A stretch of 5,490 nucleotides of DNA from positions 1-5,490 of the forward strand of contig SCVU01000352.1 in the NCBI GenBank assembly GCA_004296785.1, given 5' to 3'. Below, in pieces: positions 1 through 5,490 of this stretch. Position numbers and translations under genes: made by a program. Numbering within the stretch: the first letter of the stretch is position 1; each line of letters starts with the position of its first letter. Origin of the DNA: Planctomycetota bacterium. GTDB taxonomy: Bacteria; Planctomycetota; UBA1135; GCA-002686595. The notes under the pieces were generated by a model, which was given only the letters and a program-made list of their open reading frames with translations, was not told where the DNA came from and did no database searches.

Positions 1-1111
1 CCGGCTCCAGATCCGCGCGCCAGCGCCGCCGCTCGCGCGCGACGCCGCGCTCGACCTCGATCCCCTCGGCGTGCAGCGCGCCGAGCAGGCACGCGCCGAA
101 GAGCTGGACCGGGTCGGGGTGCGCGAACGACGCGTCGACCGGATCGGCGCTCGTGCCGAGCGCGCCGCGCACCGTCGCGCCGCGCGCGTTCGCGCCGACC
201 TGCACGTCGCTCTTGCCGCCGGCGACCGTCGCGACGCCGATCGACTCGGGGATCCCGCTCGGCACCGGGTGCAGCTCGGCGAGCGCGTTCTCGCCGACGC
301 GACCCGCGCGCACGAGCGCCGTCAACATGCCGCCGTTGGCCGAGAACGCGCCGGACAGCGCGCAGTAGTCCTGCCAGTGCTGCGATGCGCTCGGCCACGC
401 GGGCCCGGGAGCCGGCGCGTCGAACGCACCTTCGTCGAGCACGAGCGCGCCGCGCACGCGCGACAGCCCGCGGTTCTTCAGCGCGCGCGCGACGTCACGG
501 AGGCGCGATTCGGCGTAGCGCGGATCGGCGCGATCGTGCAGCGGATCGCCGCCGCCCTGCACGACGAGATCGCCGGCGAGGACGCCGTTGTCCAGCGCGC
601 CCTGCAGCTGCAGCGGCGTGCGGAACGCCGCGTCCGGCCCGAGCAGCGCGAGCGCGGTCGCCGTCGTGACGAGCTTCAGGTTCGACGCGGGCCGCAGCGC
701 GCGGTCGGCGCCGATCGACGCGACCTCGGCGCCCGAAGGCTCGGCGCGCACGCACAGCGCGACCTGCACGTCGCCGCGCCGCCACGCCTTCGAACGACTG
801 CCGTCGCGCTCGGCCTTCGCGCGCCAGTGCTCGACGATCCGCTCGAGCTCGCGCTGGACGTCCGCATCGCCGGCGTGCGCGGCGATCGCGAGTCGCGAAA
901 GCGCGCCGGACGCGCGCGGCGCCGCGGTCGGAGCGGCGCCTGCACCCGTCGCTGCGCCCGCGGTCGCGCTCGCGGCCGGCGGAGACTCGTGCGCGCCCGC
1001 GGCGCGCCCGAAATCGAACAGCGAGCCGACGCCGAGGCCGGCGACGACCGCGAGCACCGCGAGCAGCGAGAACGAGCGCTCGATGCGGATCCCGAACGGC
1101 GGCGCCTTCAC
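1..1111 (-). CDS. dacB: D-alanyl-D-alanine carboxypeptidase/endopeptidase, PBP4 (DacB, peptidase S13) family, N-terminal part
   Basis: This penicillin-binding protein would trim the terminal D-alanine from, or cut cross-links in, peptidoglycan outside the cytoplasmic membrane. The first 370 residues are visible and the frame is still open at the left edge. A basic N-terminus is followed by one hydrophobic segment (about residues 14-32), a signal or membrane anchor, then an Ala/Pro/Gly/Thr-rich linker (about 37-69). The catalytic SxxK motif is Ser143-Asn-Leu-Lys146 in PASNLKL, followed by the family-typical LGPDAAFRT. GDLVVQGGGDP (180-190) and GALVLDEGAFD (221-231) match domain II of PBP4. The SxN and KTG motifs should lie outside the window: the last visible residues align just before SxN of E. 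coli PBP4. The GTG start shares GTGA with the stop of the upstream peptidase and has a strong GGAGGAG site, suggesting translational coupling. The family call is firm; carboxypeptidase versus endopeptidase activity cannot be decided. Confidence 0.9.
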   Translation of the reverse strand, partial: MKAPPFGIRIERSFSLLAVLAVVAGLGVGSLFDFGRAAGAHESPPAASATAGAATGAGAAPTAAPRASGALSRLAIAAHAGDADVQRELERIVEHWRAKAERDGSRSKAWRRGDVQVALCVRAEPSGAEVASIGADRALRPASNLKLVTTATALALLGPDAAFRTPLQLQGALDNGVLAGDLVVQGGGDPLHDRADPRYAESRLRDVARALKNRGLSRVRGALVLDEGAFDAPAPGPAWPSASQHWQDYCALSGAFSANGGMLTALVRAGRVGENALAELHPVPSGIPESIGVATVAGGKSDVQVGANARGATVRGALGTSADPVDASFAHPDPVQLFGACLLGALHAEGIEVERGVARERRRWRADLEP

Positions 1112-2751
1112 TTGCGCTCCTCCGGCTGCGGCCGCGGCGGGCGCTCGTCGTCGTTGCCGAGCAGCCACAGCACCGAGTAGCCGAGCTTGGCCGTGCGCTC
1201 GATCTTCTCGTAGTCGAGCAGATCGAGCGTGTCGCGCCAGGTGTGGTAGTCCTTGTTGCGGTCGATCGGCAGGCCCTCGAAGAAGAACAGCGTCGGCACG
1301 CCGATCTGGTGGAACGAGTAGTGGTCCGAGCGCTGCCACAGCTCGTCGCCCTGGCCGGTGACGATCTTCTTGATGCCGGTGGCCTTCGTGCGCGCGCGCT
1401 CGAGCAGCTTCTCGAAGCTCGGCGTCTGCTTCGTGCCGAGCGCCGCGAGCTCATCGACGTCGCCGCGGCCGATCATGTCGAGGTTCAGCATCGCGACGAG
1501 CGCATCCTTCGCGACCGGCGGCGCGGCGCACAGCGCGCGGCTGCCGAGCAGGCCGTCCTCCTCGCCCGAGAACGCGCACACGAGCACCGAGCGGCGCGGC
1601 GGCTTCTTCGCGAGCGCGGCGGCGATCTCGAGCAGCGCCGCGGTGCCCGACGCGTTGTCGTCCGCGCCGAAGCCGATGCGGCCGCGCGCGTCGACGCCGA
1701 TGTGGTCGAAGTGCGCGCCGAGCACGACGTACTCGCCGCTGAGCTTCGCATCGCTGCCCTTGAGCGTCGCGGCGACGTTCTCCAGCCGCACCGTCTGCTT
1801 CGAACTGGCCGACGCGATGCGCGCGCGGCGGCCCTTGTAGTCGCGGCGCAGCGGCTTGCCGTTCGCGTCGATCTTCGCGCCCAGCGCCGCGATGTCCTCG
1901 CCGCACAGCCGCGCGGCCGTGCCCGCGGTGACTTCGATCACCGGCAGCGCGACCTCCAGCGGCTGGCGCGGCGTCTCGCCGGGAAACTGCGCGAACGTCG
2001 CGCGGAAGCTCAGGCGCTCGAGCACCGGCCGCGCGGTCTTCGCGAGGTCCTTCTTGTCGACGCCGTCCTGCTCGACGCCGCGGCGCACGACGATCACGCC
2101 GGCGACCTTCTCGCGCTCGAGCACGACGAGCTTCGAGTGCAGGTCGGCCTCGGGCGTGACCTCGGGGCCGTCGAACATCCGCGTGTGGCGCGGTTCGCCC
2201 TCGAGGATCACCGCGATGCGCTCGGCGACGTCGCCGCGCAGGTCGTCGTACGGCTCCTTCTTCGACTCGATGCCGAAGCCGAGGAACACGAGCTCGCCCT
2301 CGGCGGAGCCCGACTGGTTCGGATACGGCACGTAGTCGACGCCGAGCCGGAACTCGTCCTCGTCGGCGTCGGCGTCTGCATCGGCCTCGCCCGCGCGCGC
2401 GCCGGTCTGAGGAGCGCCCGTCGGCGGCAGCGCGACATCGCCCTTCCACTCGAGCGCGCAGCGCGCGGCATCCGGCGCGAGCGCGTCGTGCGTGTAGTCG
2501 AGGCGGAACGCGCCTTCCTTGCCCGCGCCCTGGTAGCCCGCGTCGCGCAGCGCGCGCTCGATCTGCGCGGCGGCCGCGTCGAGCCCCGCGCTCGGCGTGT
2601 CGCGGCCCTCCATCGAACCGCTGGCGAGTTGCACGATGCGCGCGCGCAGTTCCACCGAGTCGATCGAGTCGAAGGCCGCCTTGGGCGGCTCGGGCGTGCC
2701 GCCGGTGACGAGCGCGACGGCGCACAGCAGCGAGAAATCAACGCAGCGCAT
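1108..2751 (-). CDS. Exported M28-family zinc aminopeptidase with a PA-like insert
   Basis: A 547-residue metallopeptidase predicted to release amino acids from peptides outside the cytoplasm. The N-terminus (MRCVDFSLLCAVALVTGG) is a short, weakly basic signal-like segment. An M28-type leading region follows, with LASGSMEGRDTPSAGLDAAA (about 42-61). Residues about 135-330 resemble a protease-associated insert. The peptidase core starts near residue 340 and has all five metal ligands: His347 (GAHFDH), Asp365 (GADDNASG), Glu398 with catalytic Glu397 (SGEEDGLLGS), Asp425 (NLDMIGRG) and His503 (DYHTWRDTLD). SDHYSF and GVPTLFFFEG are typical of bacterial M28 aminopeptidases. The ATG at 2751 is chosen because it starts the signal segment and has GGGAG 5 bases upstream; an earlier in-frame ATG at 2829 has no such support and adds 26 unlikely residues. 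The gene overlaps the preceding hydrolase by 14 bases. The tail (NDDERPPRPQPEERK) is charged and proline-rich. Substrate preference cannot be read from the sequence. Confidence 0.92.
   Translation of the reverse strand: MRCVDFSLLCAVALVTGGTPEPPKAAFDSIDSVELRARIVQLASGSMEGRDTPSAGLDAAAAQIERALRDAGYQGAGKEGAFRLDYTHDALAPDAARCALEWKGDVALPPTGAPQTGARAGEADADADADEDEFRLGVDYVPYPNQSGSAEGELVFLGFGIESKKEPYDDLRGDVAERIAVILEGEPRHTRMFDGPEVTPEADLHSKLVVLEREKVAGVIVVRRGVEQDGVDKKDLAKTARPVLERLSFRATFAQFPGETPRQPLEVALPVIEVTAGTAARLCGEDIAALGAKIDANGKPLRRDYKGRRARIASASSKQTVRLENVAATLKGSDAKLSGEYVVLGAHFDHIGVDARGRIGFGADDNASGTAALLEIAAALAKKPPRRSVLVCAFSGEEDGLLGSRALCAAPPVAKDALVAMLNLDMIGRGDVDELAALGTKQTPSFEKLLERARTKATGIKKIVTGQGDELWQRSDHYSFHQIGVPTLFFFEGLPIDRNKDYHTWRDTLDLLDYEKIERTAKLGYSVLWLLGNDDERPPRPQPEERK
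1117..1123 (-). promoter_or_regulatory. Ribosome binding site for dacB
   Basis: GGAGGAG on the minus strand, 5 bases (CGCAA) before the GTG at 1111. It sits inside the last codons of the M28 peptidase gene (Pro-Glu-Glu-Arg-Lys). It fixes the GTG start and, with the 4-base overlap, points to coupled translation. It is the strongest Shine-Dalgarno sequence at any start in the window. Confidence 0.8.
2353..2385 (-). repeat. Acidic Ala-Asp/Glu repeat inside the M28 peptidase
   Basis: Residues 123-133 of the peptidase read ADADADADEDE, encoded by a short, imperfect tandem run of GCC/GCA-GAC/GAT-type codons. The run lies between the N-terminal region and the PA-like insert and looks like a flexible acidic linker. 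Such short hexanucleotide runs can change length by slippage without breaking the frame. Confidence 0.7.
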
Positions 2752-3538
2752 GCAGGCTCCCGTCGCGCGCGCAGTCGATCGCGCCTTCGAAGGTGCGCGA
2801 AGCGAGCTCGCGCGCGCGGGCCGGATCATTGTGCGGATAGAAGTGCGAGAGCAACAGGCGCCGCGGCCGCGCGCGCGCCGCGAGGCGCGCGGCGCTGCTC
2901 GGCGTCAGGTGGTGCTCGGTCGGCTCGGCGTCGGGGAACGAGCACTCGCAGACGAAGAGGTCGGCTGCAGCGGCGAGATCGGCGACGGCCGGGTTCTCAC
3001 CGGTGTCGCCGCTGTACGCGACGCTCGCGCGGCCGCCGTCCGGCGCGCCGAGCTCGACGCGCCAGGCCAGCGCCTCGGGCGCGTGCAGCGTCCGCACGCA
3101 TTCGAACTCGAGGTCGCCGCGGCGCAGCGAGGCGCGGCCGCGCGCGTCGAGCTCGACCTCGGTCACGCGCGCGCGCTCGTCGACCGCGTACGCGCCGAGC
3201 ACGCCGCGCGCCGCTTCGACGCGCGCGCGCAGGCCGACCGGTCCGATCACCTCGAGCTCGGGCCACGCGCGCGTCGGATTGCGGCGCGCGAAGTACAGCG
3301 CGAACAAGTCGAGCCAGTGGTCGGTGTGGAAGTGCGAGATCACGACGCGCTCGACGCGCTCGGGCGCGAGCTCGCACGCGCCGAGCATCCGCACGCTGCC
3401 CGGTCCGCAGTCGAGCAGCGTCAGCGGCCCGCCGGCGCTCGGCTCGAGCGCGTAGCCCGCGCAGCCGTAGCCGGCGCGCGGCAGGATCGCGCCGGCGCCC
3501 AGCACCCACAGTCGCGGTCCCGGCAGCGCGTCGCTCAT
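2738..3538 (-). CDS. MBL-fold metallohydrolase, RNase Z-like
   Basis: A 266-residue cytoplasmic-looking protein of the metallo-beta-lactamase fold, with no signal peptide. The HxHxDH zinc motif is His69-Phe-His71-Thr-Asp73-His74 (SHFHTDHWLDL). Further ligands are probably His152 (TLHAPEA), bridging Asp178 (YSGDTGEN) and His232 (LLLSHFYP). CECSFPDAE and EHHLTPSSAARLA (about 197-220) resemble the CE..F and H.T...A segments of RNase Z and related enzymes. Bacterial RNase Z is usually near 300 residues with a protruding tRNA-binding arm (exosite). This protein is shorter, and I see no obvious Gly/Pro-rich arm. It may therefore be a phosphodiesterase, an arylsulfatase-like enzyme or another hydrolase rather than a tRNA 3'-processing enzyme. 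The ATG at 3538 leaves 28 bases after galE and begins just before the first beta strand (LWVLGAG). No Shine-Dalgarno sequence precedes it, so translation may depend on galE. The fold is certain; the substrate is unknown. Confidence 0.88.
   Translation of the reverse strand: MSDALPGPRLWVLGAGAILPRAGYGCAGYALEPSAGGPLTLLDCGPGSVRMLGACELAPERVERVVISHFHTDHWLDLFALYFARRNPTRAWPELEVIGPVGLRARVEAARGVLGAYAVDERARVTEVELDARGRASLRRGDLEFECVRTLHAPEALAWRVELGAPDGGRASVAYSGDTGENPAVADLAAAADLFVCECSFPDAEPTEHHLTPSSAARLAARARPRRLLLSHFYPHNDPARARELASRTFEGAIDCARDGSLHALR
2757..2761 (-). promoter_or_regulatory. Ribosome binding site for the M28 peptidase
   Basis: GGGAG on the minus strand, 5 bases (CCTGC) before the ATG at 2751. 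It lies within the last codons of the MBL-fold hydrolase gene and decides the peptidase start. Confidence 0.7.
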
Positions 3539-3566
3539 GAGGATGGCGGCTTCGCGGAGGCGCGGC

Positions 3567-4595
3567 TCAGTGCGGCGCGTGCGCGGAGTGGAACGCCCAC
3601 GCGTCGCGGACGATCGCGTCGAGCGCGGCCTTGCGCGGCTTCCAGCCGAGCACGTCGAAGGCGATCTTCCCGCCGCTGACGAGCCGCGCCGGATCGCCGG
3701 CGCGCCGCGGCGCAATGCGCGTGGGGATCGGGCGGCCGGTGACGCGGCGCGCGCACTCGATCACCTCGCGCACTGAGTAGCCCGAACCGGTGCCGAGGTT
3801 GCACGCGATGCGCGCTCCGCCGGCCTGCAGCCAGGCCAGCGCGCGCACGTGCGCGTCGGCGAGATCGTCGACGTGGATGTAGTCGCGCACGCACGTGCCG
3901 TCGGGCGTCGGATAGTCGTCGCCGAACACCGCGATGTCCGCGCGCGTGCCGAGCGCGACCTGCAGCACGAGCGGCACGAGGTGCGTCTCCGGCTCGTGGC
4001 GCTCGCCGAGATCGCCGTCGGGCGACGCACCGGCGGCGTTGAAGTAGCGCAGCGCCGCGTAGCGCATCCCGTACGCGGTCGCGTAGTCGTCCATCATGTG
4101 CTCCATGTGGAGCTTCGTGCGCCCGTACGGATTGATCGGCGCCTGCGGGTGGTCGTCGGGGATCGGCACCTCGCGCGGCTCGCCGTAGGTCGCGCAGGTC
4201 GAGCTGAACACGATGTCGCGGCAGCCCGCCGCGCGCATCGCCTCGAGCAGGTTCCACGTGTTGCCGACGTTCTCGCGGTAGTAGTCGGCCGGCTTGTGCA
4301 CCGACTCGCCGACGTAGCACTTCGCGGCGAAGTGGATCACCGCCGCGGGGCGGTGCTGCTCGAACACGCGCGCGAGCGCGGCGCGATCGGCGAGGTCGAC
4401 TTGTTCGAACGCACCGCGCACGTGCTCGCGGTGGCCGGTCGACAGGTTGTCGAGCACGACGACGTCGACGCCCAGGCGCTCGAGGCAGCGCACCGCGTGG
4501 CTGCCGATGTACCCGGCGCCGCCGACGACGAGCACGCGGCCGCTCGGTCGGACGGGAGCGTCGGCGGACAATTTCGGCGCGGCGTTCGCGGACAT
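3567..4595 (-). CDS. galE: UDP-glucose 4-epimerase
   Basis: Cytoplasmic NAD-dependent extended short-chain dehydrogenase that interconverts UDP-galactose and UDP-glucose, supplying sugars for surface glycans and the Leloir pathway. The 342 residues match the usual family length. The Rossmann NAD motif is GGAGYIGSH (25-33), followed by DNLSTGH (49-55). HFAAKCYVGES (88-98), FSSTCATYG (130-138, catalytic Thr133), the YxxxK pair Tyr157/Lys161 in NPYGRTK, RYFNAAG (183-189), VRDYIHVDDLADAH (236-249) and NLGTGSGYS (266-274) are all present. The gatekeeper position that limits N-acetylhexosamine binding in E. coli (Tyr299) aligns with Leu305, so UDP-GlcNAc/GalNAc epimerisation is possible. The start is uncertain. 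The ATG at 4595 has no Shine-Dalgarno site and gives about 20 Ala/Pro-rich residues before the core. An in-frame GTG at 4634 overlaps the aroA stop and would add 13 residues. An internal GTG (Val21) would remove most of the extension. Confidence 0.95.
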   Translation of the reverse strand: MSANAAPKLSADAPVRPSGRVLVVGGAGYIGSHAVRCLERLGVDVVVLDNLSTGHREHVRGAFEQVDLADRAALARVFEQHRPAAVIHFAAKCYVGESVHKPADYYRENVGNTWNLLEAMRAAGCRDIVFSSTCATYGEPREVPIPDDHPQAPINPYGRTKLHMEHMMDDYATAYGMRYAALRYFNAAGASPDGDLGERHEPETHLVPLVLQVALGTRADIAVFGDDYPTPDGTCVRDYIHVDDLADAHVRALAWLQAGGARIACNLGTGSGYSVREVIECARRVTGRPIPTRIAPRRAGDPARLVSGGKIAFDVLGWKPRKAALDAIVRDAWAFHSAHAPH

Positions 4596-4599
4596 CGGG

Positions 4600-4620
4600 G
4601 CGCTGAGCGTAGCGCAGCGC
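4600..4620. other. Small perfect inverted repeat between aroA and galE
   Basis: GCGCTG (4600-4605) and CAGCGC (4615-4620) form a perfect 6-base stem with a 9-base loop, ending 4 bases before the galE ATG. No T-run follows on the minus strand, so it is not a canonical intrinsic terminator. It could mask the galE start in the transcript. In DNA this rich in GCGC words, a stem of this size can arise by chance. Confidence 0.3.
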
Positions 4621-4630
4621 GCGCGCTCGA

Positions 4631-5490
4631 TCACGCCTCCAGCGCGTGCGTCTCGACGCGCGCGCCGCACTTGGCGAGGTCGCGCCAGAAGCTCGGCCAC
4701 GACTTCGACACGCAGCCGGGATCGGCGACGTAGACGCGCGGCGCCGCGAGGCTGCACAGCGCGAACGCGAACGCCATCCGGTGATCGCCCAGCGGATCGA
4801 GCACGCGCGCGTCGCTCGACGCCGCCGCGTCGCCCGGCGCGATGCGCAGGAAGTCCGGGCCGTGCCCGACCGACAGGCCGAGCCGCGCGAGGCCGCGCGC
4901 GAGGCACGCGATCCGATCGCTCTCCTTGCCGCGCAGCGTCGCGAGCCCGGTCAACAGGCTGGTGCCGAGCTCGCGCTCGCGCGCGCGCAGCGCGACGGCG
5001 GCGGCGAGCGAGGCCGCGACCGGCGCGAGGTCGGGCTCGCCCGCCAGATCGAGGCGCGCGCCGCGCGTCGGCGCGCCTTCGATCCACGCGCCGGCCGCGT
5101 CGAAGCCCGCCGCGCAGCCGAACGCGCGCGCGTGCTCGACGAAGCGCCGATCGCCCTGCGCCGAGTGCTCGGTCAGGCCGTCGACGCGGCCGGCGCCGCC
5201 GCCGATGGCGACCGCGGCGAGCGCGACGGCCGCGGCCGACGCGTCGGGCTCGACGGCGAGCGGCTGCGCCGGCGCGAGCAGCGGCCCGTGCACCTCGTAC
5301 ACGTCGCCGCCGTCCTCGGCCGCGACTTCGATCGACGCGCCGAACGGCTCGACGCACGCGCGCGTCAGCGCGACGTACGGCGCGCTCGGCAGCGCGCCGC
5401 GCACGCGGACGCGGTTGTGGCCGGGGAAAGCCGCGAGCGCGATCAGCAGCGCCGACAGCTCCTGGCTCGAGACCGGCGCGACGAGCTCGA
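4631..5490 (-). CDS. aroA: 3-phosphoshikimate 1-carboxyvinyltransferase (EPSP synthase), C-terminal part
   Basis: Sixth step of the shikimate pathway: joins phosphoenolpyruvate to shikimate-3-phosphate in the cytoplasm, towards chorismate and aromatic amino acids. The last 285 residues are visible (frame from 5488); about 145 N-terminal residues lie beyond the right edge. Numbered within the fragment, the substrate-binding SSQ is at 7-9, GALPSAPYVALT follows at 31-42, and VEPDASAAAVALAA is at 79-92. Catalytic Asp153 (GEPDLAP), KESDR (188-192), DHR (235-237) and Lys262 in VSKSWPSFW match E. coli Asp313, Lys340-Glu341-Arg344, His385-Arg386 and Lys411. The residue after SSQ is Glu, where the family usually has an aromatic or aliphatic residue. 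The glyphosate-contact loop is outside the window, so herbicide sensitivity cannot be judged. The TGA stop leaves 35 bases to galE. The enzyme is identified with near certainty; the full length is not visible. Confidence 0.96.
   Translation of the reverse strand, partial: ELVAPVSSQELSALLIALAAFPGHNRVRVRGALPSAPYVALTRACVEPFGASIEVAAEDGGDVYEVHGPLLAPAQPLAVEPDASAAAVALAAVAIGGGAGRVDGLTEHSAQGDRRFVEHARAFGCAAGFDAAGAWIEGAPTRGARLDLAGEPDLAPVAASLAAAVALRARERELGTSLLTGLATLRGKESDRIACLARGLARLGLSVGHGPDFLRIAPGDAAASSDARVLDPLGDHRMAFAFALCSLAAPRVYVADPGCVSKSWPSFWRDLAKCGARVETHALEA

Larger units (their letters stand above)
1..5490 (-). other. Probable single transcription unit: aroA-galE-MBL hydrolase-M28 peptidase-dacB
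   Basis: Five collinear minus-strand genes with gaps of 35 and 28 bases, then overlaps of 14 and 4 bases. No intergenic space is large enough for a normal promoter, and no hairpin with a following T-run separates the genes. The promoter and the end of the unit are both outside the window. Joint transcription is inferred from spacing alone. Confidence 0.7.

Noticed and set aside
335..343. Ser-Ala-Asn (residues 257-259) as the SxN motif of the DacB-like protein
   Set aside because: Alignment with E. coli PBP4 puts this stretch in the inserted domain region, about 110 residues after SxxK. The true SxN lies about 245 residues after SxxK in E. coli, which would be past the left edge here.
71..1180. 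369-codon plus-strand open frame at the left end
   Set aside because: It is antisense to the dacB reading frame, which has SxxK and PBP4 domain II features, and its product is low-complexity Arg/Ala.
495..1454. Minus-strand 319-codon frame overlapping the peptidase and dacB
   Set aside because: Out of frame with both, Arg/Ser-rich and without motifs; the real dacB frame begins at the GTG at 1111.
1243..3540. 765-codon open frame on the plus strand
   Set aside because: It runs antisense across three well-supported minus-strand genes. Its product is Arg/Ala-rich with no recognisable domain, as expected where GC-rich codons remove stops from opposite frames.
3539..3715. Extended N-terminus for the MBL-fold hydrolase
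   Set aside because: An in-frame ATG at 3715 would add 59 Arg/Ser-rich residues overlapping the conserved end of galE; the ATG at 3538 begins right before the first beta strand of the fold.
4600..4620. Intrinsic terminator between aroA and galE
   Set aside because: The stem is only 6 bases, the loop is 9 bases and no T-run follows, so termination is unlikely.
4596..5357. Upstream extension of the galE frame through aroA
   Set aside because: The open frame continues to 5357 only because stops are rare. Its product there is Arg-rich and overlaps the AroA frame, which has all catalytic residues.
1..5490. Mobile element, CRISPR array, tRNA/rRNA or phage or defence island
   Set aside because: No direct-repeat array, transposase, integrase, RNA gene or composition break is visible; coding runs essentially end to end with ordinary enzymes.

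Overview
The window is a very GC-rich (about 70% or more by eye) bacterial stretch with all of its genes on the minus strand. Reading from high to low coordinates, it holds the C-terminal two thirds of aroA (EPSP synthase), a complete galE (UDP-glucose 4-epimerase), a complete RNase Z-like metallo-beta-lactamase-fold hydrolase, a complete M28 metallo-aminopeptidase with an export signal, and the N-terminal part of a DacB/PBP4-type D-alanyl-D-alanine carboxypeptidase that runs off the left edge. The two complete enzymes with well-known motifs (GalE and M28) are intact, and I saw no frameshifts or pseudogenes.

Packing is tight. There are 35 bases between aroA and galE, 28 between galE and the hydrolase, a 14-base overlap between hydrolase and peptidase, and a 4-base GTGA overlap between peptidase and carboxypeptidase. 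The last two junctions have good Shine-Dalgarno sequences inside the preceding gene (GGGAG and GGAGGAG, each 5 bases from the start), while the starts of galE and the hydrolase have none. There is no room for a conventional intergenic promoter or terminator, so the five genes look like part of one transcription unit whose promoter lies beyond the right edge. No gene-free stretch exceeds 35 bases.

The genes do not form a single pathway. AroA is a cytoplasmic shikimate-pathway enzyme and GalE makes UDP-sugars for glycans. The M28 peptidase and the DacB-like protein both carry N-terminal hydrophobic export or anchor segments and act outside the cytoplasmic membrane, on peptides and peptidoglycan respectively. 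The hydrolase has all the metal ligands of its fold but no assigned substrate. The loose common theme is envelope and precursor metabolism.

The organism is a peptidoglycan-making, high-GC bacterium. Planctomycetota or Myxococcota are plausible from GC content and the style of the M28 protein, but the sequence does not prove this. I saw no RNA genes, mobile elements, CRISPR array, attachment site or phage gene. The many long open frames on the plus strand and in the other minus frames are GC-driven shadows. I did not find a previously undescribed system here; the points worth a second look are modest.
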